A DNA stretch of 64,000 nucleotides from Chionoecetes opilio (lineage: Eukaryota > Arthropoda > Malacostraca > Decapoda > Majidae). The notes under the pieces are model-generated. The model saw only the letters and a list, made by a program, of their open reading frames with translations, had not been told where the DNA came from and made no database searches. The translations under genes and the position numbers were made by a program. Where the stretch lies: NCBI GenBank assembly GCA_016584305.1, contig JACEEZ010001777.1, positions 400,257-464,256 of the forward strand, given 5' to 3'. This document shows positions 53,784 through 64,000 of the stretch, one piece after another. The number at the start of each line of letters is the position of its first letter. Position 1 is the first letter of the stretch.

Positions 53784-55421
53784 TGTGATGCCAGGGTTTT
53801 CGTGTTGCTGGTATCTTTGGGTTAATGACATTAATTTGTTAGAATACTTCATTGACTAATAAAATCTCCTCGTCACAACTGAATTGAGAGTTGAAATTAG
53901 TTATATGACTTCACTATTTAATTATAGTACGAACACTTCTCGATGCGGAGATTACTGAAATGGGAATGATCTTAAGGTTAGTAAGGGGAAATGCTGCCAC
54001 CAGCTCAGGCGAGTAGTTCTATGGTTTACTCCCTGAGCACGTTTTAATATATGAGAATTATTGGTAGTCGGGGTGGATACTTAGTATTACGCCGAGTGAG
54101 GCTGAAAACTCTTTTTGGAGACTTGGGGAAGTATTTCCATAACACGGAATAATCACCTGGGGTTTTACAATAAACTCAAGAAGCTATATTTTAAACATCA
54201 TCCGGTTTATTCATCATGAAATATTATTTCTCTTGTTTGAGATCTTAGACACATATATAAACTCTAATCCGGCACAGGAAAGCTCTCCAGGGCATAACCT
54301 CCCTCACTGAATCCTATTCTTAGAACTACCACCTATGTCCGTATCAACTGAGCGCTATAGGTATACATGGAATATTTATATAGGAGAGAAAAATGTGAGA
54401 GTAATGGATTGGTGTGGTGTTCACTGTGATAGGTGGCTTGGCTTCTTTTTCGGCAAACACTCGCCGGAGCCTTGAAAGGAGTGGGGAGACGACTCATTTA
54501 ATAACACTTATAAGGACAGGCCAGGCCTCCTATGCGTTAATGAAACCTAAACAACTGTACCTATATATAGATATATAGATAGATATATTATAACAAGGAG
54601 GGGGGGGGGAAATAGGGGTGAGGTACCGCATATCTTACCTTGAAAGGAGTGGGGAGACGACTAAACTCCTCGTGGTAACTAAGGCGAGGTTGGGATGAGT
54701 AGCGGGAAAAAAGGGAATGTTCGGATCCTTATGAAGGCTTCCCCTGAAGGGAGTATAAGACCTCGAATGACTCTAATTAGCTAACCAAGCAAGTATGCAT
54801 ATGAAATGGCTGCCTATGACGCAGTTCTTTTAATTTGATATAGAAGAATTTAATACGTTTATTCTAATATCCAGGGAAAGGTGTTCTCCCTTTTTGTTCA
54901 GCCTACGAACATGTTTTCCAGAGCGACGAGGTATTGGAGTCGGAATAGAAATTTGGTGGACTTTCAATTTAGCGAATAACTCGACTAACCCACTTATTTA
55001 TGAACGTGATCTGTCACTATTGTGTCTATTTTGAAGGACATTAAGAATCTAAGAGTGTTCCTTGATCTGTCAGGAGGGTAAGGGGAGGATGAAAAGTTTT
55101 GACTCTACTAGTTATCGATGATCGCGAAATAAATGTCCCACGCATTTGGACTCGTATCCTGAGTGTATGGGGGAGGGAGTGGGGGTGGGGGAGATAGAAA
55201 TGAGAGATAGAAAGATAGAAGATAAATTTTACGAGAAACGAAAAGATTGAATTGACCTTAATATAATAGGAATACCCTGTTCCTCCATATGCTGGGTCTA
55301 GGTGACAACTTGCCCCAGAACAACATATGATTATTGAAACCTTTTTCCTTCTTACAGACATAACCCGGGAATTATAGGATAGGAATTTCCATCCTGTCTC
55401 TTCCGAATTCCGGGCATTACA
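53784..55421 (-). mobile_element. Solo LTR, 1638 bp, inverted, duplication TAAG
   Basis: Plus strand begins TGTGATGCCAGGGTTTT and ends TTCCGGGCATTACA, i.e. the LTR of the RPL23-carrying family in opposite orientation. TAAG flanks both sides (53780-53783, 55422-55425); removal restores LINE B ('cactTAAG→cactaaggatcacc'). It is clearly more diverged from the 48690/52036 pair than those are from each other. It lies only 93 bp of LINE away from the complete element. Confidence 0.85.
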
Positions 55422-55835
55422 TAAGGATCACCACATCATCTGCATACATCAGTACACTCAACACTTCATCTCCAATTTTCACACCCAGACCTGTACGCTT
55501 CACTCTCACTGCCATTTCCTCAACATATAATCCAAAAAGTAGAGGAGAAAGGACACAGCCCTATCTTACTCCTCTTACTATTCACCCATCCAGTTTCGAG
55601 GTCACCCATACTGAACTTGGCCTGTGTGTTCTCATACATACTGCTTATTATTTTAACAACCTTCTCACTCATGCCAATCGTCTCCAATACCTTACATAGC
55701 ATTCTCCTATCCACTCTGTCATACGCTTTCTCAATATCTAGAAAGGCTAGATATTTCTTTCTTCCCTCCTTCCTTGTTCTCTCAATCACTTCATTCATTA
55801 CAAACATATTGTATATCGTATTTCCTCTGAAATGA

Positions 55836-56020
55836 TCTTGATCTTGATCTTGAATTGGGAATCGCCCAGCAGATGCTGTCAGTGAAGCCTTTGGTCCGGC
55901 GTTCTCCCACACACGTAATCTGTTGGGAGAGAAGCAAAGGGGGAAGCAAAACTAGGGATTTCGTTTTCCCCTCCTTCCTCTCTCTGCATCACATTCATAC
56001 GGGGTCCCCCATCACTGACA
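55836..56020 (-). mobile_element. LINE (YADD family) copy C, 3' end only
   Basis: The tail (TGATCT)n at 55834-55852 is followed by the family 3' segment (gcagatgctgtcagtgaagcctttggtccggcg…ggggtccccc atcactga) and breaks off at 56020. LINE B was inserted directly next to its tail, or the reverse. A further decayed piece of the same 3' segment is at 56135-56195. Confidence 0.75.
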
Positions 56021-56768
56021 AGATATGTGTCAAATTCGACCTCGAGCTTGACAGACGAACTACAAAACGATAATAAGCAGAAGAGGTCACAACAAAAAGA
56101 AGAAGGTGTTTACTGTTCATTTGCCGCTTCTTTTCTTGATTTGGGAGTGACCCTGGACTCGCCCAACGGATGTTGTCGGTGAAGCCTTTGGTGCTACGAT
56201 TAATTTTCAAAGATCTCCCACCACCAGCACGAAGATGGAGTCTGTTTAGACCATTAAACATTAAGGTCCAGAAAATAACCTCCATCAACACAGACAGAAC
56301 CCAAGATTGTGTTCAGTTAACTGTTAATCTCTTCCTAGCTGGAAACGAAGGACATTGTTGTGAAGGCTGGACTGCCTGAAGTCCAGTGATGGAAAATTCA
56401 GGTATGCAAATTCTTATAGTCATGTCTACATTAAGAGAGACCTGACTGACATGTGAAAATAAGGAAGCTACAAAGGTAGTAATGGACGAGGACTTTGCGA
56501 TCGTTTTCAGAGATCGACAATTTTTTCCTGGCCTATAATAGGTGCTTTGGCACTCGTGGAGGAGAGCGGTCCCATGAGAGTCTCAGCACCCTGGCCGACG
56601 GCTTGGGTTGCCAGTATATTTCGGCTGCAGTGTTTCACTACTAAATGAATTTTACATGTACATGTGTTATTATTCTAATTTTACATTTTATTTTTCACTA
56701 CTACTAATATATATATAGACATAGTTGAACTTAAGCAGGGTTTACAGGTTTACAGGTAGGTACTTATA

Positions 56769-57230
56769 CTATGGCTGCTTTATCCAAGCGTTCACAGCAC
56801 TCTTGAAGGTCTGGAGTGACGAGATAGATTGAAGCTGTGTCTGCTGTACCATGCGGTTCCACATTCTTGTGTAGCGCGGAAGGAAGGAACGCAGAGAGGT
56901 CTCCGTCCTGGCAAAAGGGACGATCAGTTGATGGTCCCTGGTAGCAGCAGTTCGTGTGGTGTGGCCGTGTGGTCTTGCCCAGGGCTGTCGGAGAGCAGCC
57001 AGGTGCGGGACATGCTGCTTGTGTGTCTTGTAAACGACGCACAGACCTGCTACGTCGCGACGCTGCTGCAAGGGTTGCAGAGGAGGGAGAAGCTGGTCCT
57101 GCAGAGCCTTCAGACGTATTAACCGTTGGGCTCGGGCCTGTACCTTGTCAAGAAGGCTCAGGTACGAAGGGGGGCAGGAAGACCACGTGAGAGGGGCGTA
57201 CTCCATAAGGGAGCGGACTTGAGCTGCTTG
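56769..57230 (-). pseudogene. LINE polymerase C-terminal fragment
   Basis: MEYAPLTWSSCPPSYLSLLD, KVQARAQRLIRLKALQ, QRRDVAGLCVVYKTHKQHVP, RSFLPRYTRMWNRM and LQTFKSAVNAWIKQP, then a stop at 56769. This is the C-terminal region after the RT domain in jockey/CR1-like LINEs ('R..LEYA.P.W…L..Q.RA.R…FKS.V..W'). The upstream frame runs into the GA/CT microsatellite and loses all similarity, so it is a 5'-truncated piece. Confidence 0.75.
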
Positions 57231-57237
57231 AGCATGC

Positions 57238-57755
<518 letters not shown>

Positions 57756-57984
57756 CCGGCGTGGTAACACTGCAGCCGAAATACATAACTGGCAACCCAA
57801 GCCGTCGGCTAGTGTGCTGAGTACTTTTTCTAATGGAGATAGTTTTATTTTGCGCAAAACCATAGAAAAAGAAAAAAAATAATAATAATCACCGAATTTT
57901 ATTGTACCGTTTCCATTAAAAACACTTTTATCTCCATCAGAAAAAGCACTAAAACTTGGCCGTGAAAAATTAGTCCGGGTCTTA

Positions 57985-58240
57985 TAGGTTTTAATGAAAC
58001 CTAACCTAACCTTATAGGTTTTAATGAAACCTAACCTAACCTTATTGGTTTTAATGAAACTTAACCTAACCTTATAGGTTTTAATGAAACCTAACCTAAC
58101 CTTATAGGTTTTAATGAAACCTAACCTAACCTTATAGGTTTTAATTAAACCAAACCTAACCTTAAAGGTTTTAATGAAACCTAACCTAACCTTAACCACA
58201 AAGTATACCTAACCTAACCTTATAGGTTTCATTAAAACCT
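57985..58240. repeat. 30-bp satellite built on CCTAA (TTAGG) motifs
   Basis: The unit CTTATAGGTTTTAATGAAAC + CTAACCTAAC repeats about eight times, phased exactly every 30 bp, with few substitutions. It contains two CCTAA telomere-type motifs per unit and sits at the centre of an inverted repeat. Same satellite at 38940-39130. Confidence 0.9.
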
Positions 58241-58501
58241 ATAAGACCCTGACTAACTTCTACCGGCCAAGTTTTAGTGTTTTTTCTGATGAAGATAGTG
58301 TTTTTAATGGAAACGGTACTATAAAATTCGGTGATTTTTATTTTTGTTTAAATATTTTTTTTTAAACTCGGTTTGCGTAAAATAAAACTATCTCCATTAG
58401 GAAAAGCACCTATTGTAGGCCAGGAAAAACTAGTCGGTGTCTCTGAAAACGACCGCGAAGTCCTCGTCCATTATAACCGCTACAAGAGACTGTGAGACTT
58501 A

Positions 58502-59127
58502 CCGTATGTATATGGCTGCATATAAGACGACTTGGTGTATAAGACGACCCCCAAAATTTCTAGTAAAAACGTAGGTTTTGGGCTATACTCGCCGTATAAG
58601 ACTACCACTCAGCTTATACAAGGTTAGGTACAAACAGCACATGTGGTCTTAAAATTTTAAAGGTCAAAAGAAGGAGAACAACAAAATAAACAAACCCACG
58701 CCCTGCTGATGCGAAGGCCTACATCTATGCAAATTCCTCTCTTGCCTGCTGTTAATTCATATACCACTCACGTATATTCCCTGTGTACAGTATATATATA
58801 GGACGACGGTTGCACATGGCACTCCTCAACACATAATTCTGGTTGCAACCCTACACATAGTTACATTACACGTCCTGATTAGCTTACTCATCTAGCTACA
58901 CTTATTATTTTATTAAAATAATGTGAATTACGGTAAGTAATTTCAGTAGAAAGTATGTGTTTTTACCAAGGCAGGGGTAAGCCTACCATCAATCATTACC
59001 CGCGCTAACAACGTCCCGTACACCACAGGATTTAAGGTTCACATTTTATACTGGACGTATAAGACGACCCAATTTTCGTGGCTATTTTTTAAGGTTAAAA
59101 GGTCGTCTTATACGCAGCCATATACGG
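58502..59127. mobile_element. Mariner-type MITE, 626 bp, TA-flanked
   Basis: The left end CCGTATGTATATGGCTGCAT + ATAAGACGA and inverted right end CCGTATATGGCTGCGTATAA + GACGACC. TA at 58500-58501 and 59128-59129. Inside, 'gtataagacgac' is repeated several times. No ORF. Confidence 0.8.
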
Positions 59128-59129
59128 TA

Positions 59130-60832
59130 CATGTGGTAGTTCCTGAGGTACCCGGAACTGTCGGCGAGTGTTCCAATTCTTGATATTACAGGACCTAATA
59201 TATATATATTTAATCAGGTGTTACGCATGTTTTTGCATTCAGGGGTGAAATACCAGCAATAGCTTGATCAGTTAGGTTAGGTTAAACCGTTCCTGATACT
59301 TAACACTACCTACATCCACCTTTCTGCCCGGATCCTGATCGTGGTAAATATCCAGTTTCAACCAATACTCCCTATTGACCAATACTTTCGTAACCTAAAT
59401 GGGGGGCTGCAACCCCCATACCCCCTGCTAGTTAGCTAACCCGGTCATTGATTACGTAACCTAACCTCGCTGGGGGAGTCTTGTCCTCCCCCCAGACCCC
59501 CCTTGTGTTATTTTTCATTTCCGCCAACTGTTGTGGGGGTAAGAAATACTCCTTATGATGAGAACGAAACGTTTAGAATACTTTAAACCACCGATTGTAT
59601 ATTTGTTTAAACTGCAGTTATACCCCCCTGGTCGTTTCGGCCGCAATTAATTTAGGCCGTAACGTCCAAACTGGAAAATGGACGAATCGTCTCACGGCCT
59701 AAACAACATACGTACGGCCTAAATTGTGTACGAACTAAATAACCAAAATTCATCAAGATAACACTGCTGAAGTTTTGTTCATCGTTACATTATGGAATAT
59801 AATATCTCAACTTCCCCCTAATCTGGATGTCATAAAAAAAAAGTATATTGAAAATCCAGAGAGAGAGGGAATATAGTAAACAATTGTTCAACTCAACTCA
59901 AACATCTAAAGATCAGTTTCTTTAAGCTGATAATTACAACATTAACATGGGAGTATGGTAACTTGTCCCAGCATAAAACACACCATTGGTCATTTGGGTA
60001 TCATTTTACACTAGGACCAGAATTCCCTATACAATTGGGAGTATGGTTTCTGTTTACCTTATTGGATTTTATAAACTTTCTCTATGAGCTTCTGTCACAA
60101 ATAATTACTTATGGAGATATGAACTTGTTGTTTAAAGGGAGAAGAAAGACAAGTGTTTACATGCGCCTCACTCTTCTTCCTCTTGTGACCTGCATCGCCT
60201 CTGTTCTTCCCTTGCCGCAGATCCTTTTTAGAATTTGGCTTTAGTTAGGAGGTCAAAACATGGGATTAGGTTAGTTAATTTTCATATCTCCTATACACAC
60301 TCCTTCCTATTAAAAACATCTTATGTCTCCGAAAATAGTGCTTTGCGATGGAAGCTCATAGAGAGAATGTTTCTCAGAATTCATTAAGGTTTTAAGTAAA
60401 CCCCAAATATTAAAGGGTAAGATAAGATAAATATCATGTTCAGGGAAACTTTTGGGGATTAATTTTACGTAAAAAAATGGATTGGTTGCTACTATACTTA
60501 TTTAGTTTTTGCATGCATTTACCTTATTTACCTTAATTTTTGTGTTGAATCACACCATGATTACAAATAAACAGTCACACTAATGATTTGTTGTGATTTT
60601 GAAGTGATTTTTCATCAAATTTTAGAAAAATCCAAATTATCACAAAGCGTGGGGTAATTCAAATTGCAACTTTTGCAATATTTACGCCATGAACATATGC
60701 ATTTTTTTGTTCAACATTACATGTATAAAAGAGCACCTTTATCTTTTTCCACAATAAAGGTTCAGTTTGCTTCACTGTTCTTGTAATCCTAAAAAGAGTG
60801 AATTTTTTTATCCGAGTTACCCCAAATGACGG
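59130..60832. other. Repeat-derived DNA, no gene
   Basis: 59272-59284 has a short (GGTTA)n. 60040-60270 is a diverged copy of the ~215-bp unit tandemly duplicated at 5138-5580. The rest is AT-rich without a supported ORF or RNA gene. The stretch 59640-59740 has 'ggccgtaacgtcc…cggcctaaa' echoes suggestive of a further TIR end, unpaired. Confidence 0.45.
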
Positions 60833-60834
60833 TA

Positions 60835-61756
60835 ACGTTTTTTGGGCCAGGTCTTAAAAATAGAGTTACGGGTATGCTGTAAGATAGTAGCAGAGGAAGG
60901 AGGGGAAGGTTGGAATATGGTGTGCGGAACCTGCTCGCGCTCACACTGTCGCCTACCGTAGATAACAGTGAAGTCGCCACCTGCAGTGAAGTCGCCAGGC
61001 GCCAAATATTACGAATTATAACATCACTACTGATTTTTATGTGCCACTGAAGATGTTACACAGTAGTTTATATCATGACTGTATAATCTACCCTGGTTCA
61101 GCGTTGTTTTATGCTTTGTAGCTGCAAGTATAACTGTTGCGCATTTTGCTTCTCATGTTTTCCTTCGCGCGATGACAGACAGTAAACAGTAGCCTTTCGG
61201 GCAGCAGGACACAGACTTGCCAGATCTTTCAAACTTGAATAGAATTTATTTTCACGTTGGCAGAGGAATTTTTATATATCCAAGCATCTTCCGCAGGTAA
61301 TATATATAGAGACTTGTTTTACTTTACCTCTAATTTCCCTGAATTCCCCAGAGTGGCGACTCAACTGTTGGGTTAAAATACTAGCTGGCGACTTTACTGT
61401 AGTAGGTATAGTGAGGTCGCCACTCGGTTTTATTTATGTAATTTGTTCATTTATAGCCCTAATATGACACAGATGAAGACACAATGACACAGACTTTCCT
61501 GATAGACCCTTCTAACTTTCCTGAAATCATGGATGTACAAATGTAAGTATTAACGACACCACACGTCTGTACATAACAAAGAAACATAGAACTGGCGACT
61601 TCACTGTTATCTACGGTAGTGGCTTGGTTATATATTTCTTACAACGTCAGAAAGCCCCCGGACCCGCACGTCTTATTCCGGACTTCCCCTCCCGCAGCTG
61701 CTACTATCTTACAGCATCCCAGTAACTCTGTTGTTAAGTCCTGGCCCAAAAAACGT
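60835..61756. mobile_element. Long-TIR element, 922 bp, TA-flanked
   Basis: Left ACGTTTTTTGGGCCAGGTCT mirrors the right end (inverted ACGTTTTTTGGGCCAGGACT). Pairing continues through 'gagttac.gg.atgctgtaagatagtagcag' and, after a gap, 'taccgtagataacagtgaagtcgcca' (arms ~130-150 bp). TA at 60833-60834 and 61757-61758. The interior at 61440-61580 matches, inverted, 4640-4770. No ORF. Confidence 0.75.
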
Positions 61757-62031
61757 TATAGAAGAAATATGACCAGGAGAAAAGAGAAACACTGAATGGT
61801 AGGTCCAAAAATGGCATTTGTTTTGAAAACCTCTTTTTGGAAATCAACTGGATTCGTACCTACATCATCATGCACATTTATTCATTCTTATTATTTTAAA
61901 ACTAATTTCCCAACGCACAATTGAATAATAATGGCGTTACATGTACTATTGAAAATTATAGTTATTTCAGCCATAAATGCTGGGTTAGGTTGTGGGCTGT
62001 TGTATTTGTGATGGCTACATGTACGTAAGTA
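61757..62031. other. No feature recognised
   Basis: Short spacer between two MITEs without coding or RNA signals. Confidence 0.3.
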
Positions 62032-62803
62032 CAGGGAGGTCCCGTTATACGAGTATTCGGTATACGAGAATCCGATGATACGAGATGTGTAAATTAGGGT
62101 CTATTTTCAATATACGAGATCGAAAATCCAATGCTAAGACATTCAAACTGGGGTGAGTAAAATTATCAAGTTCAAAATACGCGCCCTACCACTCCCAGGC
62201 TAGACAAAGGGGGATTTGGTTGACCCCAGTCTGGTCACCCCTAGCAAGCCATGACCTGAAGGGTAATTAGGCATATGGCGCGGCCTGACATTTAGGGGTA
62301 ATTAGACAGGTGTGCGGCTCCAACCCTGGGACCGCAGTCAGGTCACCCCTAGCAAGGCCTGACCTGAAGGGTAATTAAGCATATGGTGCGGCCTGATCCT
62401 TAGGGGTAATTAGCCAGGTGTGCTGCCCCAACCTTGGGACCCCTACACTACCCTCTTTTGTATCACGCGGGGTTCCCTACAGTACAACGTCTTTTTTGCT
62501 TGTTATGCATGTTTTATGTTTAATTAATGTGGTTATGTCATTTTGTGTGCTATTTTCTCTTTCAGAATGCGTTTTCTACAGAATAGGTAGTACAGTGTGG
62601 GTAATAGAGAAACTGTGTGTATGTTGTGTTTGCTATAGTTTATTTTAGCTTGAAAAACACTTCTTTTTTTTTTTCTTTTTTAAATTGATGGTCCTGGAAC
62701 CAAACCTATATTTTACCATTAGTTATGTGTTTCGTTATACGAGATTTCACTTTACGAGTATGCCAGGTGGAAACTAACTGCTCGTATCTTCGGGACCTCC
62801 CTG
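62032..62803. mobile_element. Tc1/pogo-type MITE, 772 bp, CAGGGAGGTCCCG ends
   Basis: The left end CAGGGAGGTCCCGTTATACG and inverted right end CAGGGAGGTCCCGAAGATAC. TA at 62030-62031 and 62804-62805. 'gttatacgag' echoes recur just inside both ends. The interior has two ~110-bp tandem copies of 'agcaag.c.tgacctgaagggtaatta…aggggtaatta' (62220-62330 and 62345-62440). No transposase. Confidence 0.8.
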
Positions 62804-62894
62804 TATATGAACTTTCATCTAATGTAACAAAGTTCATTATACACGGAAATGGTCTGAAATAGCGAACTTTCACCTCAACAAACAAAGTTAATTA

Positions 62895-63932
62895 CCGTAA
62901 ATTGCGGCGTATAAGTTGACTAGGCATACAATTCGACCCCAAGATTATTAGCTCAAGATTACGGGTTAGGGCTATATGTACTTGCCGTATAAGTCGGCCC
63001 CCAAAATACGGTAGGCTACTGGTAGGCCAAAGCTTGAATGTGGAGAGGTTACGGTACGGTATACGGTAACCTGTCGTAAAAACACAGAACACCACGCCTC
63101 TTATATGAAGATATGAATCTTTAGTATAGGTCTGCCTCCTGTTTTCCCTTGAAAAACACCATAGTCCCCTGATAGTACCGCTGCATACTGTATATTATAG
63201 TAAAACACGGTAAGCTCGCCCCGCAAGCATTGCTAAGGTTCACACTGCCATAGTATTGGTAATTTTCGTTTTATCTCTATCTTCTAACTAAACCAAACCC
63301 CACTTCTAACCTAACCTAATCTGATTTAACCTAACTTAACTTTCTGGCTGAAATAACGGTAGATTTTCGGCAGTACATGTAATGCCATTAATATTCGATT
63401 GCGCCATGGGAAATGGGACTCAAAATTCACAGAATGAAGAAAGCTACACGATAATGGAGGTAAGAATCCTAGGACTTTTGAAAGCCCACTACCGAAATAA
63501 TACCATTATCCTTACTGCAAATTTTCCACAAAGTCTAAACACACAGCAGAAAAGCAACAAAGGCATACTTACAACATTAAATCTAAGCTAAATGTCATAG
63601 GAACGGGTGCAAATAAAATAAATAATAAATAATATTAGAATATAAATTCGTGGAGCATCCTGCAATAATTGATGACCGATTTTGGTTACATTCTCTTAAC
63701 ATTTTAACTAGTATAATTTTTCATTCACATTCACTGCACTGTGAATATTGTATTTGGGTACATGCTCAAAATCATTTGTTTTCCCTTACAAAACTTTTTT
63801 TTTTATAACTTTAATAAATTTACAAAAAGTAAATATGTCCTCATAACACAAATAGTTTTTTTTCTCAAAGTATTTATGTAAAATACAGGTGCGTCTTATA
63901 CGGAAGTGCGTCTTATGCGCCGGCAAATACGG
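62895..63932. mobile_element. Mariner-type MITE, 1038 bp, TA-flanked
   Basis: The left end CCGTAAATTGCGGCGTATAA and inverted right end CCGTATTTGCCGGCGCATAA; TA at 62893-62894 and 63933-63934. Related in style ('gtataag.cg') to 58502-59127. An open stretch near 63382-63591 shows no family resemblance. Confidence 0.75.
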
Positions 63933-63956
63933 TATTATATACCGTATATACATACA

Positions 63957-64000
63957 CAGTCGACCCTCGATTTAACGGACCTCGGTTTAACGGACATCGA
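63957..64000 (+). mobile_element. Left end of a Tigger/pogo-like element, cut by the window edge
   Basis: CAGTCGACCCTCGATTTAAC followed by 'ggacctcggtttaacggac' is the same terminal pattern as the element at 34806. The rest lies outside the window. Confidence 0.7.

Larger units (their letters stand above)
45868..55834 (-). pseudogene. LINE (YADD family) copy B, split by three insertions
   Basis: Pieces 55834-55422, 53783-53691, 48689-48040 and 46505-45868 on the minus strand. They carry, in order, NEVIERTRKEGRKKYLAFLD and KAYDRVDRRML…LETIGMSEKVVK (55800-55630), the palm segment (NHNELQEMLNAVTEYGRDFN and RLSKEKS, 53783-53691), QVLVVNGDDSDDDRIWMVGG…YLGIWLDDKG (48690-48580) and the knuckle CVMCVTGVDETVEHLMLEC (46330-46280). 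The 3' end has three to four TTGATC repeats at 45868-45890. The YADD residues themselves fall at the solo LTR junction (55421-55450). It begins exactly where copy A is 5'-truncated. Confidence 0.85.

Overview
The window is eukaryotic nuclear DNA and looks like an arthropod genome, most plausibly a decapod crustacean. The reasons are scattered (TTAGG)n arrays (the arthropod telomere motif), tRNA-derived SINEs, several kinds of LINE, and many Tc1/mariner/pogo, hAT-like and Harbinger-like elements. The species assignment is inference. I see no intact ordinary host gene. The only candidates for host coding sequence are one THAP-domain exon with a good splice donor (16419-16707, minus) and one unidentified 64-codon C-terminal fragment (31759-31953, plus). 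Almost everything else is transposons inserted into transposons. Where an older element is interrupted, its reading frame often fixes the target-site duplication (TSD) of the younger one.

Layout. 0.3-0.9 kb: Tigger/pogo fragment. 1.2-3.8 kb: broken hAT (ZBED-like) transposase carrying three SINE-type pieces. 4.3-7.4 kb: two pogo-type elements. 7.4-10.5 kb: a decayed LINE cut by a 1.26-kb element with an 8-bp TSD. 11.5-14.4 kb: the longer relative of that element. 14.8-16.4 kb: a pogo-type element holding a SINE and a foldback. 16.4-18.4 kb: THAP exon and LINE ORF1 pieces. 18.4-26.0 kb: a nested stack holding a CACTG-ended DNA transposon between 240-bp inverted arms, then a second pogo-type element filled with a corrupted LINE. 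26.5-32.5 kb: a 5.9-kb inverted-repeat-bounded region with a LINE inserted into a 26-bp minisatellite. 32.6-37.3 kb: a TA-flanked palindromic Tc1-like element with three more layers inside. 37.4-39.5 kb: MITEs, TTAGG satellite and a 224-bp palindrome. 41-56 kb: three copies of one LINE family in a row, hit by one complete and three solo LTR-type insertions plus a CCCAGC-ended element. 56.5-64 kb: foldback and mariner-type MITEs.

Most interesting: 48690-53690 is a 5.0-kb element with two nearly identical 1.65-kb terminal direct repeats, TG...CA ends and a 4-bp TSD (ACTC). Its 1.7-kb interior has no gag or pol that I can recognise. It carries a 129-codon ORF whose first ~57 residues are clearly ribosomal protein L23 (uL14) and whose remainder I do not recognise. 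Related 1.56-1.64-kb solo copies lie on both sides, so this appears to be a mobile non-autonomous LTR family with a captured host ribosomal-protein fragment.

Caution: several stretches (about 6.4-8.4, 11.5-14.4, 22-25.3, 39.2-40.5 and 46.9-48.0 kb) differ from their better copies mainly by bases being replaced with their neighbours, which inflates homopolymers. This looks like poor base calling rather than evolution, so stops and frameshifts there should not be over-read.
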